Source of the DNA: Methanofollis formosanus
GTDB taxonomy: Archaea; Halobacteriota; Methanomicrobia; Methanomicrobiales; Methanofollaceae
DNA: 64,000 nucleotides
Assembly (NCBI RefSeq): GCF_019633745.1
Contig: NZ_CP037968.1
Span: forward strand, 2,858,789-2,922,788
Direction of reading: 5' to 3'
Position 1 is the stretch's first letter. Each line of letters opens with the position of its first letter. The notes below the pieces were generated by a model. That model saw only the letters and a list, made by a program, of their open reading frames with translations. It had not been told where the DNA came from and ran no database searches. A program made the translations under genes and the position numbers. Below are positions 59,299 through 64,000 of the stretch, one piece after another.

Positions 59299-59979
59299 AT
59301 GTGGGAGGAGGTGCTCGCCCCGACCCGGGAGAAGAGCGGGACGTTGCTCTCCCCGGAAGAAGTAGAGACGATCTGTGCGGAGATGAAAGGTGCGGAGACG
59401 AAGCGTGACCTCCTTGCGGTCGTCGGCCGCGGGGTCTCCTTCTTCCAGGTCACCGACCTGCGGGCGATGATGGGGAACTTCAGGAGAAAGACCGAAGACC
59501 TCGAGCCAGGATACCGGCGCCGCCTCCTGCCGAAGGTGGAGGAACAGGTGATGGGGGCGTACCACGACCTCGCCCTCACCTGCCGGGGCGAGAAGAACCT
59601 TGAAGATGGCCCGGTGGACGCCTCCCTCCCTGCCTACGCGGAGATGGTCGCGGAGGCCTGCCGGGCCAGGGTGGCGGCCGGGAAAGAGCCCGACCTCCTC
59701 TTCCTCAAGTATCTCCTTGCGGCCTACACCATGTACGTCCGCGGCCGCCCCGCCCACCCGGTCGGGACGCCGTTCCCCGGCGGGCTTGAAGTCTACGCCG
59801 AGGGCGAGGTATATTATTGTCCGGTCAGGGAGAAGGAAGGTGATGTCCCCTTCTCCCTCTGCCCGTACTGCCCGGCGCGGCAGGACACCGGCGTCTGTTC
59901 CCTCCACCGCCGGGACGAGATGGAGAGGATCGAAAAATTAGGGGTCATCGAAAAGTCACGCCGGCACTACCACGGATGA
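59299..59979 (+). CDS. DUF2115/UPF0305 protein
   Basis: 226-aa protein of the DUF2115 (UPF0305) family, found in methanogens, with no known function. The typical mid-part is YHDLALTCRGEKNLEDGPVD and FLKYLLAAYTMYVRGRPAHP (about 134-153), with VGTPFPGGLEV following. The C-terminal CPYCPARQDTGVCSLHRRDE (about 193-212) has a CPxC..C zinc-like set. ATG at 59299 follows the peptidase remnant. Its last 24 coding bases overlap the last bases of the 5'-nucleotidase gene on the opposite strand. Confidence 0.85.
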   Translation: MWEEVLAPTREKSGTLLSPEEVETICAEMKGAETKRDLLAVVGRGVSFFQVTDLRAMMGNFRRKTEDLEPGYRRRLLPKVEEQVMGAYHDLALTCRGEKNLEDGPVDASLPAYAEMVAEACRARVAAGKEPDLLFLKYLLAAYTMYVRGRPAHPVGTPFPGGLEVYAEGEVYYCPVREKEGDVPFSLCPYCPARQDTGVCSLHRRDEMERIEKLGVIEKSRRHYHG

Positions 59980-61602
59980 GAAAGAACCTGATCCGGCAGA
60001 GGTGGCGAACCGCCCGTCGGTGACCGGGGCGAGGGGCGAACGGGCCCTGACATAGGCCTCCACCGCCTCGATGACCTTGATCCCGGTCCTGAGTTTTCGT
60101 TCCTCCGGTATATCGGCGAAGAGGGCATACCCGTCCCCTCCTCCCGCAATATACTCGTTGACCAGGACGGTGTACACGCCTTCGTCCGCGACCGGCACCC
60201 ATGCCCCGTCTTTCCAGACCAGCACCGATTGCACCCGTGAGCCTTCGCACCGCACTTCCTGGACCGCTTTTTTATCATAGACCGCGGCATAGGCAGGCAT
60301 CGCAGGGTCAATCACCACCCGCACCCCGCCGACCTGGAGGAACCCCGACTCCTGAATGCCCTCGAAGTCGGGGCCAAGGGCCGATGCGCTCATCTCAAAC
60401 ATCCGGCGCACCTCGGTCCCGTTCATGCTGACGACCACGACCTCGTTGCCGAACGGAAAGATCTCGGCGAGCATCCCCCGCGTGATCGGGCCTGCCGGGA
60501 AGACGCGGTCGCCCCTGATCCCCCCGCTGTTGACAACGGCGACCTCGGCCTTGTCGAACCATGCCAGCCAGGCATCGGCGACCAGGTCGCCGAGCGGCAT
60601 CTCCCGCGTGCGCAGGTGCGCCTTCACGGCGTCGATCGGCACCGTGCTCTCGCCGATCGCCTCCTGCTCCTGCTTTTCCATCGCCTCCCTGAAGGGCGCG
60701 AGATACTCCCTGACCGCCGGGTCGGACCCGACCGATTCGTCCATCGGCACCGTCTCCCACTGCCAGTCCTCGATCCCGTCGTCGGTTATCGTGCACCTCA
60801 GGACACCGAGACACTCGCCCTGACTGCCGTCATGGACGATGAGCGTCGTCCACCCGTCCGGGCCGTCGACGCTCTCGCAGACATAGGTGTGGTCATGCCC
60901 GCCGACGATGAGATCGATCCCCTCGACCTGCCGTGCAAGGTCTTCGTCGCAGGCCGCGCCCATATGCGAGAGAGTGACGACGATATCGGCGCCTTCGTCC
61001 CTGAGGACCTTCACCTCGTCTCTGGCCGTGCCCACATAGTCGGGGTCGACCGCGACGTTCGGGCCGGGGTTGGTGATGAGAGCGAGGTCGGGGGTGATCA
61101 GGCCGAAGAGCCCGACCCTGATCCCGTCGACCTCGACGATTGTAGAGGGCCTGATGACCGCGGCGAGGTCGGCGTCGCCGATCTCGAGGTTGGCCGAGAG
61201 GAGCGGGAACCCGGCATGGCGGGTGGCATTCAGATAATGTGCCACCCCATAGTCGAACTCGTGGTTGCCCGGGCAGGCCGCGGTATACCCGGCAAGGCTC
61301 ATGGCCTTCAGTTCTGGTTCGCCGCCATAGGTGGCGTACAGCGGACCGGTCAGGTCGTCTCCGGCCGAGAGCAGCATCCATCCGTCGACATCTGCTGCGA
61401 TCGCATCTTTCGCGCTCGCGATCCGCTCGATGCCCCCGACGCTCGCGCCGGTGTCGTTTGCGTAGGGGAAGATGTGGCCGTGGAGGTCGGCCGTCGTCAT
61501 GATGGCGATCTCTCGTGGACCTTCATGGGAGAGGAGCGACGCCGCACCATAGACCGAGAGCGTGAGGAGGCCAACAGCGAGGAGGAGCAGTACGGCCTTC
61601 AT
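59956..61602 (-). CDS. 5'-nucleotidase / 2',3'-cyclic phosphodiesterase, membrane-anchored
   Basis: 548-aa two-domain enzyme of the UshA family. An N-terminal membrane helix (AVLLLLAVGLLTLSVYGAAS) exports it. The metallophosphatase domain has TTADLHGHIFPY, LSAGDDLTGP, CPGNHEFDYG, TLSHMGAACD and VGGHDHTYV, the five metal-binding motifs. The C-terminal nucleotide-binding domain begins near residue 330 (STVPIDAVKAHLRTREMPLG) and carries VNSGGIRGDRVFPAGPI. It probably hydrolyses nucleotides or other phosphate esters outside the cell for phosphate or nucleoside supply. ATG at 61602 is used; a GTG ten codons earlier is possible. Confidence 0.9.
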   Translation of the reverse strand: MKAVLLLLAVGLLTLSVYGAASLLSHEGPREIAIMTTADLHGHIFPYANDTGASVGGIERIASAKDAIAADVDGWMLLSAGDDLTGPLYATYGGEPELKAMSLAGYTAACPGNHEFDYGVAHYLNATRHAGFPLLSANLEIGDADLAAVIRPSTIVEVDGIRVGLFGLITPDLALITNPGPNVAVDPDYVGTARDEVKVLRDEGADIVVTLSHMGAACDEDLARQVEGIDLIVGGHDHTYVCESVDGPDGWTTLIVHDGSQGECLGVLRCTITDDGIEDWQWETVPMDESVGSDPAVREYLAPFREAMEKQEQEAIGESTVPIDAVKAHLRTREMPLGDLVADAWLAWFDKAEVAVVNSGGIRGDRVFPAGPITRGMLAEIFPFGNEVVVVSMNGTEVRRMFEMSASALGPDFEGIQESGFLQVGGVRVVIDPAMPAYAAVYDKKAVQEVRCEGSRVQSVLVWKDGAWVPVADEGVYTVLVNEYIAGGGDGYALFADIPEERKLRTGIKVIEAVEAYVRARSPLAPVTDGRFATSAGSGSFSSVVVPA

Positions 61603-61694
61603 GCTGGGAGAGAGAGCGGACGGTATTTTCACCCTCTACAGTGGGGGAGGCCGGAAAATAATAGTTGGTCTTTTCTCCGGCAGGTGCCGGAGTA

Positions 61695-62987
61695 TTATTC
61701 AGGGAGACCGTCGGAGGCCGGGCGCATCATCGGCCGGACGTTCGCCCCTTCAAGGTCGCCGATGGCGAAGGAGAACCGCGCCCTGATCGAGGAGGGGAGG
61801 TCGGATTCGGGGATGGAGACAAAACCATAGTCCCCGTAAAATTCGACAAGCTGGAGGGTCGAGTGCATGTACAGGTCTTCTCCGCCGCAGGCACCGACCA
61901 GCGCTTCGGTGACCTTCCTGGCATACCCCCGGCCTCGCATCTCCATGGGGGTGAAGACGCCGTCCACCTCCAGACCGTCGGGGTGGCGGCGGCACCTGGC
62001 CACTGTCGCGAGCGTCCCCTCCACAAAGAGCCCGAAGATCCGGTCGGTCGCCGGGTCGGCCGTCTGCCCGTGGTACCCGGTCCAGATATCCTCGGCGAGT
62101 GGGAATTCCTCGGGCGCAAGTTCACGTACCTCCTCGTGGAGGTCGGAGGGCCGGGCAAGGACCAGGACCGAGCACGGCGCCTTCCTGGCGACGGCCAGGG
62201 CGGTGCTCCCGATCCGGATGTTCCTGATATAGTCGGTCCTGCCAAGACGAGGGATGACGATCAGCCCGGCCCCTGCGTCCCTGGCCGTCCTGACGATCTC
62301 GTCGGAGGGCCGGCCGGTCCTGAGAAGGGTCCGCACCTCGATTCCGCAGGACTCCTGGTGACTCTTCAACCTCGCGAGTTCCTCCTCGGCGGCCTGCTCT
62401 TCCTCCACGCTATGACCACTCGTGAGCACATGGAGGAGCACCACCTCATCGGCCCCGAGGGCGGGAAGGAGTGCCGCCGCCTCTCGTGACGGGCGGCCGA
62501 AGGCCACCGGGCAGAGGACCGGAGTGTTTCCCGGACGCTGTCTTTCGGCGCCGTCCCTGGCGATCACCACATGGACCCCTGCCTCCTCCAGCACCCTGGT
62601 CGAGACACTCCCGAGAAGAAGCGTGCCGATGAGTCCGTATCCCTGGGCGCCGACGACGACCGCCGTCGCCTCCTCCTCCCTGGCCGCGGTCAGGACCGCA
62701 GTGGCGACCACCCCGTCCCCGGAACGGACAATGCGGTACCCGACTTCCTTCACTCCGGTCCTCCGGTACGCTTCGGCACACTTTGAGAGCGCCCGTTCCG
62801 CCGCTTCCTCGGGCGACTGCAACGACTGACCTGCGAACCACGGTCGCCCTTCCTCCCCGGGCCCGAGAACATGGAGCAGCGTCACCCGCCCGAGGCGCGG
62901 CAGGAGAGGCACCACCGCTCCCGCCTCCTCTGCGTTCTGAGAAAAATCTGTTGCAAAGACCACCCGATCAAAGAGCCAGGAAACCAT
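61695..62987 (-). CDS. Fusion of two universal stress domains and a GNAT acetyltransferase
   Basis: 430-aa protein with two USP domains and a GNAT domain. USP 1 covers about residues 1-145, with RVVFATDFSQNAEEAGAVVP at the start and GAQGYGLIGTLLLGSVS as a nucleotide-loop match. USP 2 covers about 150-285; its loop PRLGRTDYIRNIRIGSTALA is less typical. The last 140 residues are a GNAT domain with the acetyl-CoA motif A, MRGRGYARKVTEALVGAC (about 346-363), and LVEFYGDYGF near 380. USP domains paired with acetyltransferases occur in other prokaryotes, where ligand binding to the USP part can steer acetylation. The substrate here is unknown. ATG at 62987 follows GAGGGAT. Confidence 0.85.
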   Translation of the reverse strand: MVSWLFDRVVFATDFSQNAEEAGAVVPLLPRLGRVTLLHVLGPGEEGRPWFAGQSLQSPEEAAERALSKCAEAYRRTGVKEVGYRIVRSGDGVVATAVLTAAREEEATAVVVGAQGYGLIGTLLLGSVSTRVLEEAGVHVVIARDGAERQRPGNTPVLCPVAFGRPSREAAALLPALGADEVVLLHVLTSGHSVEEEQAAEEELARLKSHQESCGIEVRTLLRTGRPSDEIVRTARDAGAGLIVIPRLGRTDYIRNIRIGSTALAVARKAPCSVLVLARPSDLHEEVRELAPEEFPLAEDIWTGYHGQTADPATDRIFGLFVEGTLATVARCRRHPDGLEVDGVFTPMEMRGRGYARKVTEALVGACGGEDLYMHSTLQLVEFYGDYGFVSIPESDLPSSIRARFSFAIGDLEGANVRPMMRPASDGLPE

Positions 62988-63082
62988 AATCCCTCGATAC
63001 CGGGTGGGGGCCTCTCCGGCTAAATACCCTCTGGTCTGATCCGGCGCAAATCTTTTCATGCCTGCCCGGTACGGGTGTGCCC

Positions 63083-63826
63083 ATGCAGAGAACAATGAGC
63101 CGTACCGGACGTACCTTTCTTGAAGAGACGAAGTTTGTGTACCTCGCACCGTCAGACCAGGTGCTCGGCAGGCCGCAACCGCCGCTCGAGCGCCCGCATG
63201 CCGGGCCGGTGACATCGCTCCCGCCTCCAGAAGATGCCGACCTCAGGCCGGTCGACCTGGTCGAGGCGATCGCCCGAAGACGGAGCGTTCGCACCTATGC
63301 TCCGGAACCCCTGCCGCTTGCCACCCTCTCGTACCTTCTCTGGTGCTCGCAGGGTGTGACCTCGGTCTACAGAGACGCCTGGACCTTCAGGACCGTGCCG
63401 TCGGCCGGGGCACGCCACGCTCTGGAGACTTATCTCCTCATAAATCAGGTGGAAGGGCTTGCACCGGGGCTGTACCATTATGCAGCCCTCTCACATGGTC
63501 TCTCAGAGATCGAAGCCCCTGAGGACGCTGCCGAAGCCGTCGAGGAGGCGCTGATCAGCCAGCCGATGGTCGGCAACGCCGCCGTCGTCTTCCTCTGGGC
63601 GGCCGACATCTCCCGGATGACCTGGCGGTACGGCGAGCGGGGCTACCGGTACATCTTCATGGACGCCGGGCATGCCTGCCAGAACCTCTATCTTGGTGCC
63701 GAAGCCGTCGGGTGCGGGGTCTGTGCCATGGCCGCCTTCGACGACGACGCCCTCAATGCTCTCCTCGGCCTCGACGGTGAGAGGCTCTTCGCCATCTACG
63801 CCGCCGCGGTAGGGCAGAAGGGGTAA
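63083..63826 (+). CDS. SagB/ThcOx-type nitroreductase-fold oxidoreductase
   Basis: 247-aa FMN-dependent protein of the SagB/ThcOx group. The group includes enzymes that oxidise azoline rings in thiazole/oxazole-modified peptides, but many members stand alone with unknown roles. Features are DLVEAIARRRSVRTYAPEPL (about 55-74), LSYLLWCSQGVTSV (about 78-91), FRTVPSAGARHALETYLLIN and the FMN-side DAGHACQNLYLGAEAVGCGV (about 195-214). No precursor peptide or cyclodehydratase gene is nearby, so a RiPP role is not indicated. The ATG at 63083 is used; a GTG at 63077 is possible. Confidence 0.8.
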   Translation: MQRTMSRTGRTFLEETKFVYLAPSDQVLGRPQPPLERPHAGPVTSLPPPEDADLRPVDLVEAIARRRSVRTYAPEPLPLATLSYLLWCSQGVTSVYRDAWTFRTVPSAGARHALETYLLINQVEGLAPGLYHYAALSHGLSEIEAPEDAAEAVEEALISQPMVGNAAVVFLWAADISRMTWRYGERGYRYIFMDAGHACQNLYLGAEAVGCGVCAMAAFDDDALNALLGLDGERLFAIYAAAVGQKG

Positions 63827-63915
63827 TACTCATACTGTTTTTATTCTGACCGAGTAGCACAAAGTTTCTAACCCGTGATGTCATAGCTGAATCACGTACA
63901 TCTGGACTGATACGC

Positions 63916-64000
63916 ATGCGGAAAGTGTTGATCCTGTTCCTATGCATCTGCCTCACCGGCCTCCCCTGCCTGACCGGTGCCGCCGATGTCGAGCGCACCC
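63916..64000 (+). CDS. Start of a secreted protein, cut by the window edge
   Basis: The ATG at 63916 opens MRKVLILFLCICLTGLPCLT followed by GAADVERT, a clear signal peptide with a likely cleavage after A. The frame runs off the window at base 64000, so the product is unknown. Confidence 0.6.
   Translation, partial: MRKVLILFLCICLTGLPCLTGAADVERT

Noticed and set aside
58912-59979. A single 355-aa protein fusing peptidase and DUF2115 parts
   Set aside because: The frame is open by chance through the decayed peptidase; DUF2115 proteins start at the ATG at 59299, and the upstream part loses the peptidase pattern after a frameshift.

Overview
The window reads as a stretch of a GC-rich methanogenic archaeon chromosome, most likely order Methanomicrobiales (Methanofollis-like; this is inference from gene content, not a search). 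Pointers are a methanogenesis marker protein 14 homologue, a DUF2115/UPF0305 protein, the [NiFe]-hydrogenase maturation genes hypC-hypA-hypE, archaeal DnaG primase, UPF0058, the archaeal lipid enzymes CarS and a Tes-type tetraether radical SAM enzyme, leaderless or TATA-driven promoters, and many PAS-rich archaeal sensor kinases.

Layout. 0-6 kb: a tandem repeat at the left edge, a small flavin-fold protein, TrmO-like protein, a methyltransferase, an SNF-family sodium symporter and an Hsp20. 6-11.4 kb: hypC-hypA-hypE-pyrC in one run, a strongly structured non-coding stretch, a DUF167 protein, dnaG and UPF0058. 11.9-20 kb: an ATP-grasp ligase with an unknown partner, an ornithine cyclodeaminase/alanine dehydrogenase-type enzyme, tes facing carS-pyrE-purD-argF. 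20-24 kb: a RelBE-like pair, and a wHTH regulator-mmp14-small protein operon divergent from a second flavin-fold protein. 24-36 kb: HEAT protein, an alpha-toroid prenyltransferase-like pair, ion channel, EVE protein, flavoprotein, PAS kinase, SHOCT protein, fasciclin protein, ProC. 36-43 kb: a 1416-residue REC/multi-PAS kinase and a soluble PAS chemoreceptor. 43-48.6 kb: UspA, a P2-type ATPase, an aminotransferase. 49-54.5 kb: a class III aminotransferase, an aldehyde dehydrogenase and a proline dehydrogenase in a row, converging on glutamate dehydrogenase-cutA. 54.6-55.3 kb: an AT-rich mini-operon of overlapping small genes unlike its surroundings. 55.4-64 kb: radical SAM protein, cupredoxin lipoprotein, IMPACT protein, a decayed M28 peptidase, DUF2115, a 5'-nucleotidase, a USP-USP-GNAT fusion, a SagB-type oxidoreductase and the start of a secreted protein.

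Nearly every long gap between genes is filled by one mosaic family of GC-rich non-coding repeats. Their most regular module is a short hairpin that occurs in two stem versions with compensating base changes. Two of the mosaics (about 555 bp each, 1084-1640 and 23738-24292) are inverted copies that bracket 22 kb.

Metabolic thread: ornithine and proline recur. ArgF makes citrulline from ornithine, an OCD-type enzyme could make proline or act on alanine, ProC reduces pyrroline-5-carboxylate, and the 49-54.5 kb genes together could take ornithine or proline to glutamate and 2-oxoglutarate. No rRNA, tRNA, CRISPR array or transposase was seen.
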